Positions 1 through 11,264 of a stretch of 64,000 bases of DNA are shown here, piece after piece. Each line of letters begins with the position of its first letter. Position 1 is the stretch's first letter. This DNA comes from Puccinia triticina (lineage: Eukaryota > Basidiomycota > Pucciniomycetes > Pucciniales > Pucciniaceae). Location: contig NC_070558.1 of NCBI RefSeq assembly GCF_026914185.1, forward strand, positions 5,146,001 through 5,210,000, in the 5' to 3' direction. The notes under the pieces are model-generated. The model saw only the letters and a program-made list of their open reading frames with translations, was not told the origin of the DNA and did not search any database. Position numbers and translations under genes: made by a program.

Positions 1-1
1 C

Positions 2-976
2 ATGCATGTCGATGATGGTTTGCTAGTGGGTGAATCGGATTTGTTGGTGAAGACGTTTTTGGACAATTTACAGAAGACGTACAAGTTGAAGATCGAACAT
101 CGGCCTACTCAGCACCTCGGATATACTCTCAAGTGGCTAGACAACGGTGAACTAATATTGCATCATTCGAATATGATTTCTCAGATCCTTGAAGATTTTG
201 GAATGAAAAACTCAAAAAGTGTTAAAACACCGGCTCCAACAAACATTCATGAACTACTTGACAAAGAAGATGAACCGTTTGATGTCACAATTATGCAACG
301 AGTAGTTGGAAGCTTGAATCATATTGCCCTTCATACACGGCCAGATATTCAATTCACGGTAAATCAACTTGCTCGGTACACGTCTAAGCCAACTCGAACA
401 CACTGGTATCTGGTAAAGCATTTACTACGTTATCTTCAGGGTACTCAAAGTCTTGGGCTGCACATTTGGAGAACCAAACCATCGTCGGAACATATGTCTC
501 ACCTGGTAGGATGGGCGGATGCTGATTACGCCAATATCATTCCGTCTTGCAAATCGATCTCGGGATACTTCATCAAGTTTCTTGGAAATCCGGTATGCTG
601 GCTCACCAAGAAGCAACCAGTAGTTGCCCAATCGACTACAGAAGCGGAATACATATTGATTAATGTCTGCGCTAAGCAAGTGCGCTGGTTGTCAAACTTG
701 GTTCTAGAAATGGGCATCAAGATTGTAGCTCCGATGATTTTTAATGACAATTCCGGCGCCAACTGTATCAGTCAAGAGGTTCAACTCAATCCTAACTCAA
801 AACACATCGATGTTTGATATCAATACGTCCAAGATCAAGTTCAGAAGAAACGCTTAGTAGTCAAACAAGTTTCAACAAATGAAATGACTGCCGATATTCT
901 GACCAAAGCACTGGGACCCAAGAAGATTGAGGTGGCAATTCAGCAACTTCACATGATACATGCGAATGATATTTAG
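2..976 (+). pseudogene. Copia-A pol, C-terminal RT and RNase H
   Basis: This is the 3' end of a Ty1/copia polyprotein entering from the left edge. It opens with the RT active-site block (HVDDGLLVG), then the thumb, the copia signature LHTRPDI, and RNase H with GWADADY, WLTKKQPVVAQST and the catalytic-region TEAEY. The frame is interrupted by TGA at 815-817, right after KHIDV, where related elements carry Arg (CGA); the change is consistent with a C-to-T transition. Past the stop the same frame continues with the RNase H tail (DILTKALGPKK) to TAG at 974-976. A purine tract and LTR follow at once. It is closest in sequence to Copia-D in this window. Inactive copy; assignment to copia is firm. 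Confidence 0.93.
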
Positions 977-982
977 GGGGAG

Positions 983-1409
983 TGTTGGGTGAAATATCCA
1001 TCACATGTCACATGCTCAGCCGCGAGTTCAAATCAACTTCCAGAATATTCCCGAGTCAGCTTTCTCAGCAAACCAACTCGGAACCATCAAGATCAAACTC
1101 TTCAAGCAAGACTCAACACCGGCAGTGATCAAGGTAACGTCGACACTGTCTAGATATCGAAAACTATCACTCATCAGCATTTCTCACTCAATAGTGTACA
1201 CCGGTCAAGTCCGTGAGGGAATCACATAACCGTCAGAGGATACTTGCTCAGGAGGAGGAGAGGTACTTGGTCAAACGCTATTTCTCTTATCACTCAGATT
1301 GTCAACTCAATGTTTTTCCTATTTTTAGTGTTTGTCTCTCAATATCGTCGCCTTCTCATTAGTCTGATCAATCACAAAAACAAAAACTTATTAGGTAAAA
1401 CATTCAACA
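983..1409 (+). repeat. 3' LTR of Copia-A
   Basis: A polypurine tract (GGGGGAG, from 977) ends at a TGTTGGGTG start. The proposed end is ATTCAACA at 1409, giving the TGTTG...CAACA inverted ends typical of copia LTRs and a length of 427 bp. The left boundary is well supported by the purine tract; the right boundary is inferred, because the matching 5' LTR lies outside the window. Confidence 0.6.
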
Positions 1410-1561
1410 ACTCACTACATTAAAATTGTTTTCTTCATTTATTAACTCTTGTTTTGTTGTTAAGTTTTACTACTACTGGTTTTAAAGTGTTCGCAATTAT
1501 AAAAGATCTCTCTGAACTACAACGTTCTAGTTTCAACGTCCTCGGGGGTCTGTATTGCAAG

Positions 1562-1708
1562 CTAGCTCGGCAGAGAGGTCAAGGGGTCCGGAGGTCTCTC
1601 TGTATTAGTCTATGTACACAGGTCTTGAGGATGGGAAGGAAGGGGCCATAGAGAGGAAAGAAGAACTCACCTAGCTCGGCAGAGAGGTCAAGGGGTCCGG
1701 AGGTCTCT
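1562..1708 (+). repeat. Two 38-bp direct repeats
   Basis: The same 38-bp block, beginning CTAGCTCGGCAGAGAGG, occurs at 1562-1599 and 1671-1708, a 109-bp period. No gene is visible between the LTR end (1409) and about 1820; this stretch holds only these repeats and a short inverted repeat (AGGTGTC/GACACCT) at 1770-1785. Confidence 0.8.
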
Positions 1709-1756
1709 ACCGGGCTAGGAAGGAGGGGGAAAGCCTGAGACTAAAACCCTGGCTGT

Positions 1757-3193
1757 GTGGGTCATGTGATAGGTGTCGTGACACCTAGTGAACTCTGCAA
1801 GGGGTGCGGGGCTTCACATCAAGCAACATACATGATGGCCCACTATGCATCATTCATTGGTAAAGATTTCAGAATAATATTGCAAGTCGCCCCATTTGTC
1901 TTATTTCCTTATATGACAGAAGAAATGAAGGATCTGAGGTTTTCAATGTGCTATATAGCAAGTATGGCATTTCAGACCACTATCCCTGACATGGAGGAAT
2001 ATTTAAAAGATATGGAAGCTGTAATCCGGGCATTTATGTATCACATCTCTAAGATGTCTGGCAGGTGGTCAAATAAACCCAAGATACATATGCTTCTACA
2101 ACTCCCTCAATCAATCAGAAGATTGGGGCCTCCAATCCTGTTTGCCACTGAAACATTTGAGAGTTTCAATGGAATTGTCCGCACTGCATCAATCCATTCA
2201 AATAGACAAGCACCAAGTCATGATTTGGCAATCTGCTTCAGCAATTACCACACAGAGAGGCTTTTATTCTCTGGTGCTTATCTTTACAATTTAGAAACAG
2301 GAGAATACATTCAACCACACTCGGATGTTACCAATATATTCCAGAAAAATGTTTTGATTCAACGTCTTTTTGGTTACAACTCCACATTAGTCAACCCAAT
2401 GACTTCATACCCCTGCTTACACAATACAAAAGTGGACCCTTCAGAAGTTGAACCTGTACCAAAAGCCCTCAGATCAGTCAATCCAAGGAGTAGCATCAGG
2501 CAAGTAGCTGCAATCAAACTGAATTCAAAGGAAAACATTAACAAGGGGATGTTTTATTTGGTGAGCTATAAGCTGGTAGAAGAAAAATTTCATATACACC
2601 CACTAACATCCAAAAATGTTCCCATATTGTGTGCGGTTCTGATAGGAGAAAGCAATTCAAAACCGTAGTGTAATACTAATAGCATGTGTTCAATCGATCT
2701 GGGAGGTCACCCCTGGAAATCATTTTTATGTCCGACATGTGGAATGTTCCAAAGGACACATAAGCACTCATACAAGGATGCCTACACTGACCAAAAGGGC
2801 CACATTGTGTATTGTACCTGTACACGTAATTCTGAGCAGTGTCTCAAACTTCCTTGTCAGGTAAGATGAAAATTGATTGCAAACATTTATCAACAGATGA
2901 TCCAGTGTTGCCTCAATGTACAACATAACTGCTTTGAGGGGGGATGTAAAGCAATTGAAGGTGCAGTCCCAGTAAACAAGCGACATGAGGGCACATCTGT
3001 CTGTCATCACATCCAACACACACAGTATAACAGTTATCTGTTAAATACATTTGCGCATCATGAGGCTGAAATCCACCGCCATTACTCCAACTTGCAACCT
3101 AAGCAAATTCCAGAATGGCAAATGATGCAAGCATTGCATGAGGGCCTCCATAAGTGGCGCTCAGAAAATGATGATGATGGCATCAGTGATTAA
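1757..3193 (+). pseudogene. Transposon-type protein, C-terminal part (TNP2/DUF4218-like region)
   Basis: Three open segments read as one spliced C-terminal part of a large basidiomycete protein family usually left hypothetical. The first (about 1830-2668) has a hydrophobic helix block, then KPKIHMLLQLP...FATETFESFNG and the N-R-(Q)-A-P-S-H-D-L-A motif, which resembles the C-terminal DUF4218 region of CACTA TNP2 transposases. The second (2684-2860) has paired Cys (CPTCG). It ends in a GTAAGA donor, and an acceptor 36 nt later (2896) restores the frame into the third segment (VQHNCFEGGC, ending at 3193). An intron with a TACTAAT branch just before 2682 would join the first two. No N-terminal catalytic domain and no ATG start are seen; residues before about 1830 look unrelated. 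Most likely a 5'-truncated transposon relic. The superfamily is uncertain. Confidence 0.5.
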
Positions 3194-3368
3194 ATCAGAT
3201 TCAGTTTAGCCATGATATTTTTAACAAAACATACATTTATGATGGTAGAAATACACTAGAAGTGTTACCCAGGTGATCAAAGCTAGTACAGTGGGTTTCA
3301 ATTTTTTTTGGCTTTGGCATGTTTATTTGGTTATAGCATAGCATGGTGGTGTGTGTTTTGGTTATAGT

Positions 3369-3525
3369 GTGTTTTCCTTATACATGAAGTAAGACTGCAT
3401 GATTGATTCAATAGCTACCTGATAAGATTCAGACTCTGACATCTTAAGCAGTGTTTTCCTTATACATGAAGTAAGACTGCATGAATGAATTAATAGCTGC
3501 CAGATAAGATTCAGAATCTGGAATA
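3369..3525. repeat. Tandem duplication, 82-bp period
   Basis: A block starting GTGTTTTCCTTATACATGAA at 3369 is repeated from 3451 with about ten mismatches in the second copy. The surrounding 3194-3850 is AT-rich with no gene, including a G run at 3781-3792. Confidence 0.85.
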
Positions 3526-3850
3526 CTCAAGCACAGTCAATGCTATTTGGATGCAGAAGCTCACAGTGAAATGATATAACAAAAATTTCACTTAAACATC
3601 AGAACAAGTATGGACTTCTGAACCTGATAGGTGATAAGTTATAAGAAAAGTGTCAAAAATGGCAAGCCAACAAAACAAACTTTGCAGGTCAATAAATTCC
3701 CTAATGGAGTGTAAAAATAATAAAGCAAACATCATGAATGCGGGAAAATAAGATGAGCTTTTAGTCAAAGGGAAATCAAAGGGGGGGGGGGGCAATGAAA
3801 ACTGAAAGCAGGATTCCAATTCATTGATTGCAATGTTGAGTGCATTTGGA

Positions 3851-4572
3851 TCATTCGGAGGCTTGATTGAGTCGCTTCGTGGCCTCATGTACCCCCTCCG
3901 TGAGCAACACCGCGGGGCCGTAGGGAATACCAAGCTTGCAAAGCCTCCTGATTGAGGTTTTCTTGAATATCGACCAGTGGTATAACAAGTGCTTATCGAT
4001 GGCGTCACGTGTCACAGTGTCACTGGGCAAAATGTGGCACAATGCAAGGTAGTCGTCCATTTCAAGGTCGGCTGTCTGGGTGCAAGGTGCGCTGTGTGTC
4101 TTCATCCGCTTGGTTGGAGGCAGGTCTTGTGTTGAAATCAACAACGGCTGCAACTCTGAGTTGAAGCCTGACAACTCCCCGGAAAACAGTCGGCTGAGCA
4201 ACACTGGGTCGAAGTAAGAGTCGTGTTTCTTTTGTACCCGGAGGGGGCGAGGTGACCACTTGTCCTTGTCGCACTTGTTGTTGTCGTTCGGGGCAGGTTG
4301 CGACCCGTTGTTGGGGGAAGGGTGCGACTCTTTGTTGGGTGGAGCACGCGAATCGTTTTTGGGGGCAGTGAGCAACTCTCCGTTGGGGGGAGGGGTTGAC
4401 TTGTTGTAGGTCTCCTGGCCAGCCTGTGGTGGAAAACAATGATCAATCAATCAGCTCTAAGCAAAGGGTTCAATAAAATAAACAAAACCAATAAACTGAC
4501 ATTATTATGGTGATGCTTTTCGTACTCCGGATGCGCAGTGTAATTACGATCTTTGGCTGATTCTTGGTCCAT
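3851..4572 (-). CDS. Hypothetical protein with low-complexity N-terminus and SAM-like C-terminal domain
   Basis: Two exons on the minus strand. Exon 1 (4572-4501) starts with ATG and encodes 24 residues. A GTCAGT donor at 4500 and a CACAG acceptor ending at 4424 define a 77-nt intron, and the phase matches. Exon 2 runs to TGA at 3851, giving 214 aa. Residues about 25-70 are a degenerate 7-10 residue repeat rich in Pro, Asn and Ser (PPN, SPNN, PAPND), also visible as a G/T-rich DNA repeat. The C-terminal 70 residues (MDDYLALCHIL...HWSIFKK...GIPYGPAVLLTEGV) match the pattern of a SAM-like helical domain I recall in many rust hypothetical proteins, a protein-interaction fold. An in-frame ATG at 4450 lies inside the intron and is rejected as the start. 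Function unknown. Confidence 0.65.
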
Positions 4573-5536
4573 ATCTTACGAGTTGGCTGGAAGGTTGCGA
4601 CTGGAATGGCGGGATTGAGATGTTGGCAGAGATCTGAAGCGTCCTTGGGGGATGTCGATGGTCATGTCCGCCATGTCGGCGGCGCTCAGCTTTGAACATT
4701 TCTTGAAACGCTTTTGAATATTATTTGTTGGGCAACCTTCAGGACAACTCTCGAGAAAACTCCCAAAAATATTCGAAATCCCTTCGGAGGGCGGGTTGCG
4801 CTCCCAAAGGTTTTTCGAAGTGTATTTGGCTGCAAAGTTTGAAGAATGGATCCGGCCATATCCGCTTTCTGAACCGATCTCCTGCGGATAAAAACCTTAA
4901 AATTCCAACATTTGAAAGATATTAGAAGTTTTTCAAAACAACTCGGAAAAAGTTTGAAGAATTCTCAAAAGTTAACCAATGGGCGCGACTTCGGAGGTTC
5001 TCCAAAAGAAAACTGTCACTTTGAAGGTTTTTCGGATAAAAACTCAAAAAGTGCGTCCGCCGTGTAGGTATGAACAAGAATGGAAGTCAGCTTGAAACCA
5101 GTTGGAAATCATCCTGAAATAAACCATAACTTGCCAAGGAATAATCCATAACTCATCTGGAATTCATCCAGAACTCATCCAAAATATAGGCCTTTCTTGG
5201 CTCCATGACCAGTGTGTCCTTTTCATGGGGATGTGAGATGCGCAGTATGTCATATTGTCCCCCTCATGTACTTGCGTACATCAGGGGGACAATTGGTGTC
5301 TCAACACAAAGTTTTCACTTTTCATGTGGCTGTGAAAAGCCCATCCTGTGATATTTCCACCTCAATGTACGCGCGTACATTAGGGTGACTATTAGCAAAG
5401 TGCAAAAAAGTTCACTTGCATGTGCACATGTGGATTTTGAAAAGCAAAAAAAAAAAAAATCACACAATCATTTTTGTGAAGAGGTCAGGATATGTGGCCA
5501 AACTGGGGTGGCACTGCAATCCAACCTTGACTTACC
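4573..5536. other. Intergenic region with paired hairpins
   Basis: No gene is seen. The proximal part would hold the promoter of the minus-strand gene ending at 3851. 4720-5180 is AT-rich, unrecognised sequence with TTTTCGAAG/TTCGAAA-like words. The distal part holds the two hairpins listed separately and an A run at 5447-5459. Confidence 0.5.
5254..5387. repeat. Two related hairpins centred on GTAC-N4-GTAC
   Basis: The first hairpin, 5254-5293, has 18-bp arms (ATTGTCCCCCTCATGTAC and its complement, one mismatch) around TTGC. The second, about 5357-5387, has AATGTAC around GCGC, with further imperfect pairing. Both share the layout CCxxC-ATGTAC...GTACAT, and both are followed by TGTG/GTGA-type words, so they look like a duplicated palindromic unit or the remains of a small foldback element. 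Confidence 0.7.
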
Positions 5537-6677
5537 TCAGACTTTCACCCCAATACAATAGTTTATCACCATTTTTTTAGCCAAATTCAAATTAATTACA
5601 GCATTTCCAAGAAAATGGGTTTCACTAATTTTACTGCATTGGACTTTGGCTACCCAGTTTGTGATGCGTGGTTGTCCTCCATGCTGGCCTGCAGTCCTGA
5701 CCTGAGCTGAATACGCCCTCCTCACGCTACCCTGACCAACAACCAAGTTGCGTTCCCTCTTGACATTCTCTGGAACAGTAGTTGCCTTCAGATGATGGCA
5801 TCTTGGAAGCGAGTGACTGTTACAGCCAATTTCCAAGTCAAAGTGGTTCAACTTGAGCCTATTGGTGATTACCCAACCTCCCAGGTTGATGTTGAGTGAG
5901 CTGGAAAGGGGTCTTCCAAGGTGCCTCATGTGAGTCGAGAGGCTGGCACGTCCGCAAGCAGGCACAGTAGCTTCATAGGATTCAAATCAGCTCTCATGCA
6001 TTGCCATTAATTCAGAATTCACCAGAACTTACCAGAGGTACCACCCAGTGCCCAATTACCATCATTTGGCCTGGCAGTGATGGCAGTTGGGATGTAAAAA
6101 GGATCATTAACATTACTACAAGAAGTTGCAAGGGAACTCAGACCTTCATTGGGTTGAGTGGCAACTGGCGATGTAATTATGTTTGGTTCAAGATTTTCTC
6201 TATTTCTCAATGGTCTCTTGGTTGCAGTGGTTCTCTCAGTTGTGTTGGTTTATTTTGCAGAGACTTCTTCATGGTGGACTGTCCAACAAGTAGCAGTAGG
6301 GTACTGGCATTGAGGACATTCTTATTAGCGCTTAGAGCTGTACAATTGATTGGATTGTTGGGAAGAGCTTTGACTAGCTCCTTACAAATTAGCTTGGGGG
6401 AGAACAACTTCCATAGTTGTTGTTGAAGAGTTTGATACAAATTAGGAACACTTATGTCCAATTGCTGCATGTAGCTCATGATGCCAGTTTTCTTTGGCTT
6501 GTCATCCTGGTGGAAAATGATTCCACACTTCAACATAAGGATTGAATTTTCAGTGGGTGTGGCTGAAGTCAAAAGATTTCGGGAAAAAGGAGTTGGGGCT
6601 GGAATTTTGGTGCATTTTGCTTTGCTGATATTGTGGAAGTGGGATATTGAGCTAGCACACGGTATTTTCTTGGTCAA
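5537..6677 (-). pseudogene. Unrecognised spliced gene or gene fragment
   Basis: Three minus-strand segments join into one plausible product. Segment 1 (6677-6207) ends ...REPLQPRD-H-stop; deleting one base near 6212 makes it run into segment 2 (RNRENLEPN..., to 6019), so a single frameshift separates them. Segment 2 ends at GGTSG followed by a GTAAGT donor, and an intron to about 5965 would join it to segment 3 (PACGRASLS..., 5965-5537). Segment 3 is basic and polar (VKRERNLVVGQGSVRRAYSAQ). No ATG start is obvious at 6677. I do not recognise the family. The frameshift and the lack of a clear start suggest a decaying gene or an unknown TE fragment. Confidence 0.35.
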
Positions 6678-7731
6678 AAGGTGTCAGCTTGTAGGTAACC
6701 AACCGTGTCTGAGAGGGTTGTTACTAGCAAGATGATAGTTTAAAAAGCCAAGGATGGGCCAATGGGTTCGTGGTAAGACCTGTAGAAGGTTTCAATCTAT
6801 CAGTAATCTTGACTGAGAGGCTTGCTCAATTAAGGCGCATCCAGATCAACACAGGGTGTTAATAGGCATCCAAGGAATAACTCAACTTGGGTTCGTGGTT
6901 TTACCTACAGAAAGGTAAGGGTAATCAAGAGTTGATGTTAAGATGGTGATGATGAAGGCACTGTTTAACTATGTATGTGCTAAACCTTGCTATAATAATA
7001 TTCTGAAGGATAAACAGTCCTGGGGGGCGTGTTTATATAGAGGGGAAAAGAGCAGGAGGGAACATGAGGCGCTTGGAGGCGCTTCAGGGCCAGGGGGGAA
7101 CTGGAAGTGCTCAAAGGAAGCAGATCCTCATGAGGATCAACATTGGAAATGATCAGGTCAGTGTAATGATCAGTACTGATCCTAGATCAGTAGCTGTGTA
7201 AACTAGTTGATCATAACCAATCAGTGATTCCATTCAGTGCTCTTTGAATTGGATTACATCATGTATTGTTTATGTATCTATATCATAATCAATATGTTAT
7301 GTAAATAGGGACTGAGGTGTAACAGGGGATAAATGAGTGATACCTGTCTTGGGGGTATTTCACATGTGCAGTAATATTACAAGGTATTGTAATCTTACTG
7401 TTTGCACATAACTTAATTCTTATAACAACAGTACATTATGGCAACTGTATTTAACTATGGTTATCTGTAATGTAATGTATAACAAGAGTACATTCTTAAG
7501 CTTGTATCTAATGATATACATATGTAATAAAAGGTGTAAAAGGACTGTACTATATGTAATGTGAACAATTGCAGGTACTTGGTATGTGTAAGGTACTGTT
7601 ACATGTACTCTGTGGCTGCCAAGGGGGGACCTAGCTTAACTTGAGGACCTTGGTTTGAGATGATGGCAGGGCAGGAAGGGATTATGTTGTAGCAATTTAC
7701 TAGTGGGCTACCCATATTTTTGGGCTTAATA
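6678..7731. other. Gene-poor AT-rich stretch
   Basis: No supported gene. A near-duplicate phrase GGGTTCGTGGT...ACCT(G/A)(T/C)AGAA occurs at about 6766 and 6891. 7130-7215 is dense in GATC and TGATCAGT words, including the palindrome GATCCTCATGAGGATC. 7250-7600 is TA-rich with no recognisable feature. Confidence 0.4.
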
Positions 7732-8101
7732 CAGCCATGTTAGAAAAGCTTGTGGGCTTGTGTGGCTGAAAATGATTTCTGCATTTCAGCCACAGGCCTG
7801 TACAGCTTCACTGTTCAGGCAGTTGAAACCCCTTTGGGCGGCTGGGTCAGCTTGAGGAGGGTGCAGGGCTGGCCATGCCACATGGGGGCAGGGGGGGATG
7901 TGCGGCGAAGGGCCAGATTGCCATAAAATCACTCCAGGATTCCAATGGTGCAACTCTTGAGGCCCCAAAGTTAAAAACAAAGAAACTGGATTTTTTCTTC
8001 CAATGGCATTCCTGACATACAGGAGCCATACAGGCTTTGAGGCTGAAATCAGCAGCCCAAAATTTGGGCCTACCCGACTGCAAGCTTTTCTAACATGGCT
8101 G
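7732..8101 (-). mobile_element. MITE with TA target duplication, copy 1
   Basis: A 370-bp element has perfect 21-bp terminal inverted repeats (starting CAGCCATGTTAGAAAAGC at 7732-7752, complement at 8081-8101) and is flanked by TA on both sides, as for Tc1/mariner-type MITEs. A second copy in the opposite orientation lies at 20077-20428. The interior matches through blocks such as GATTTCAGCCTCAAAGCCTGTATGG (reading the minus strand). Open frames here are non-coding by-products. Confidence 0.9.
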
Positions 8102-8733
8102 TACCAACATAGACAAGGCATTTGAGGCACCAGCTGCCAAACTGCAGCTTGGTGACAAAATTGTGGCAGTTCATGCACGTGACCATGATGAGTTCTTGAC
8201 CGGCAGTGGACAAGTCAGCAAGAACTTCAGCAATCTTAAGGCTCTCAACCGCTGAAGTGATCCTGGGTCAACTTGTGGTTTTGCAAATATGCTTGTGAAA
8301 CTTGCCGGGGCACAAGTTGGACTTGGCCCTTAAGGTGCACGTACATGGAAAAGGCAAGGCCAAGTTGGATACTCATAAACACAGGAGGAAGTGCTGTTTC
8401 TACAAAAGTGGCCATGTAAAACAGAGGGGTACGGCATCACTGGCATCTTAGCAAGTTAGCAGCCGTCATCTTTGTCATTGCAGTGGTTACAATGCTCTCT
8501 CCCTAGGGCCTCACTGCCATCTCAGAAAACGCTGTCCAGGTCCCTTTGGAGGAAGCACTAGCCGCTGGCGAGGTAGCATCTGGCCCTTTGAAGCCCAAGG
8601 CTCATCCTCAAGTGGCATCTGCAAATGCCCCTTTGCAGGAAATTACTGGCTCCAGCACTGACACAAAAACCTATGACCAAGACAGCATGTTGATCTCTTT
8701 CTCAATTCAGCTGACCTTCTGGTGGGTCAACAG
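8102..8733. other. Sequence flanking the Copia-B insertion
   Basis: No complete gene is seen. On the minus strand this would be the downstream continuation of the interrupted gene described at 15671-16150. A short plus-strand frame (8546-8746) that ends inside the LTR is not credible. 8729-8733 (AACAG) is the left target-site duplication of Copia-B. Confidence 0.4.
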
Positions 8734-8958
8734 TGTAGAGCTATGAATCCTAAAGATGAGATAATGGTAGAAAACTTCCCCAAGGGAAAATACATTTCAG
8801 CTACTAAGAGGACTATAAATAGCTGACTGTAAGTACATAGTTTGGTTGATGAGAAATAAAGACATAGTATAATATGTAAATAGAATATGTGGGAAAATAT
8901 GGATATAAAATACTGAGAAAATACAGATATAAAAATAAGACCATAGTTTGACATAACA
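8734..8958 (-). repeat. 3' LTR of Copia-B
   Basis: 225 bp, TGTTATGTCAAAC...CTCTACA on the minus strand. It matches the LTR at 15446-15670 nearly base for base (differences at about 8763, 8777, 8783 and 8921). Confidence 0.97.
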
Positions 8959-8969
8959 CTCCCCCCCTC
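8959..8969 (-). promoter_or_regulatory. Polypurine tract of Copia-B
   Basis: Minus-strand GAGGGGGGGAG directly abuts the 3' LTR; this is the plus-strand primer for reverse transcription. Confidence 0.9.
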
Positions 8970-9220
8970 ATCAACCACAAAAAAACAGAGAAAAGAAAAC
9001 AATGAAAAAGAAACAGAAAATTTGAGGAACAAGCTGAATGGCTAAGAAGGAAGATAAAAAATAGAAAACATAAAAATTGAGAACATAAAACAAAGAAAGA
9101 TAAACATAAAGAATGAAATACAATAACATGATGAGCACAGAGAAAGACCCCACTCAAATACGCCGCCAAGTCGAGTACTGCATGATATAAAATGAGTTTG
9201 CTTAGCTACTGTGGAACCAA

Positions 9221-10488
9221 TCAATCGCCTGTTTCAGGTGGGGGTTGCGGATGGAGACGAACAGATGCGGGGGGTGCATGTTCATTGTAGCCAGCGCATA
9301 CTTCCCCCCCATTACTTGCCAAGGTTTGAGATTGCATACACAACCCAACAGACGCCAAAAACTCCGAAATTTTCCTCCATCCTAGAGCTTTGGTGAAAAT
9401 ATTGGCCAATTGATTGTTGGTCGAGATCCATTCAAGGAGGACTTTTTTGGTATATAGGAGTTCATTGATGACGTGAAATTCCCTGTCGACGTGGCGATTT
9501 TCTTTTCTTGTTTGGCAGTCGGAGCTAATTTGGACGGCGGCCTTGCTGTCGCATAGTAGGAGCGGGGGCGGAAGGTCGAAAAAATGAGATAAAATGGAGG
9601 CCAGAACACAGGCGTCCTTGGAAGCGAAGGACAAAGCCATGTACTCCGCCTGGCAGGTTGAGCGGGAAACACAGGTCTGACGTTTGGACGACCAAGACAC
9701 TGGAGCTCCCCAGACTGTGGAGATGAAACCATGAACTGATCTGGATGCCTCGCCTCCCCAATTTGCGTCGACAAATGTGGATACACCAGCGACAATGGGT
9801 AACGCCAGAGCCTTGCTGTATCATATTTATGAGATTAAATGGTCGAGAGCTGACCAGTGGGAAGCATCTGGGGCCATGAAAAAACGGGCGAGAAAATTCA
9901 CGGCGAAGGGGATATCTGGTCTTGATCCCATGGACAGATAGAGAAGACATCCTACCCGGGAAAGATAGTCAATGTCCATGGAACCATTTGAGGGATTGGA
10001 CTCAAGGTCAGTTGAGGCAATCGGAGTCCGCGTGCAGATCGTTGAAGGCTGAAAAGCAATGTTTTTCTTGACTAGCATTGGTTGATCAATTTTGAAACAG
10101 CCATCCACTTCACAAACACGCAGGCCAACGATGCTAGATAAGGATGTGTCCCATTTGAGATCAAGGACAGACAAAAGCTTTGACTTGAGGGATTCTAGAA
10201 GAATTTTGGAGCTCGCAGTGAAAATACCATCATCAACATGCACCCAAAGATAGGCCATTTCGTTACCGGAACAATATACATAAGTGGATTGATCTTCAAG
10301 AGATAGATTGAAACTGATATTCTTCAAATTCAGCCACCAACAGCGAGCAGCCTGTCGCGTGCCGTAGAGAGCCTTTCGAAGCTTGAGAACACAGCCTGGA
10401 CTTGTCGAAACACCTGGAGGAGGACGCATAAACACATCATGATCAATATCACTGTGTAGGAACGCGCTTTTCACATCAAAAGAAGCTA
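9221..10488 (-). pseudogene. Copia-B pol: RT core to RNase H
   Basis: Reading down from the insertion point at 10488, PVASFDVKSAFLHSDIDHDVF is the RT palm (first catalytic Asp in the FDVKSAFL block). Then come KALYGTRQAARCW and the active-site block WVHVDDGIF, the connection region with SRPDIPFAVNFLARF, and RNase H (MSWSSKRQTCVSRSTCQAEYMAL, HVDREFHVI, LANIFTKAL). The frame is lost between about 9700 and 9830, where three partial frames cover the region, so at least two indels are present. The N-terminal half of RT lies beyond the solo LTR, in the piece starting at 11265. Non-functional. Confidence 0.92.
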
Positions 10489-10493
10489 CCGGC

Positions 10494-11259
10494 TGTCAGG
10501 ATTCAGGGTTAACCCCGAATCAAAGGAAGCGCAAGGCTATTAAACCTAACCCTACCAGGGAGCAAGGTAAGCCGGCGCGACTCCCAGGCGCATGCAATAT
10601 GCGTGCAGCTCCCAGGTGGATGGAACAAGCGAAAGCTAATTCCTCCGCCCCTTTACTTTTAGCCACGTCACCATCCGACGCAGAGCCCAAGCGACCCAAA
10701 CAAGCCAAGCAACCTTCAAGGTAAGCTTGCTGATTGGGATAGCCATAGCTAGGAGGAGTGTAGCTGACTAGACTTTCTATCTAAAGTTACAGCACACTCC
10801 CACCCGATGCCCAACCAGACCAATCAGGTTCCAGCCTTCGTGATAGGATCTCTAACTCCGCAAACGGAGGTAAGTCCATCACTGTTGTGCCTCTAGCCGC
10901 AAAGGTACTAAACTGATAAGTCGAACATGCTACCAGCATTTGACATTAGCAGTCTCGGTACCCTCGCGGCACGTATCGGCGATAACATCGCTCCAGGCTC
11001 ATCGAGCTAAAGTAAGAAAAATCTTACCTTACTCTTCGCTATAAGGGAGAGCTTTTACTGATGATGACTACAGTCCTCATCAGCAGATCTATTGATCCCA
11101 CAGCTGCACAGCAGCCAGCTTCTTCTATCCTTAGTACCCGAGCAAATCCGCTCTTAGGTACATCAACTACTCTTGTCTTTCTATTTCTTTTATCTTTGTC
11201 ATGCAATCAGCATTAGTTCTAACAAAAGAAATATAACTCTTAGTTGTGTCAAAATTAAC
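10494..11259 (+). repeat. Solo LTR inserted in Copia-B RT
   Basis: A 766-bp TGTCAGG...TTAACA unit sits in the RT frame and is flanked by a perfect 5-bp duplication CCGGC (10489-10493 and 11260-11264). Removing it restores RLGWPV-ASFDVKSAFL. It is homologous but diverged from the 797-bp LTRs of Copia-C: shared blocks include GGAAGCGCAAGG, TAGCCACGTC and GCTCTTAGGTACAT. It is likely what remains after LTR-LTR recombination of a Copia-C-related element. Confidence 0.88.
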
Positions 11260-11264
11260 ACCGG

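Noticed and set aside
1757..1829. GTG start for the transposon-type frame
   Set aside because: The frame starts at GTG, and this stretch does not resemble the protein family; a fungal gene would need ATG or an upstream exon.
7786..8178. 130-residue minus-strand frame
   Set aside because: It lies in the TA-flanked MITE, and the second MITE copy does not keep the frame open.
8727..9224. Phe/Leu-rich minus-strand frames resembling membrane proteins
   Set aside because: They cover the Copia-B LTR and adjacent A/T-rich leader; the hydrophobicity comes from A/T-rich sequence.
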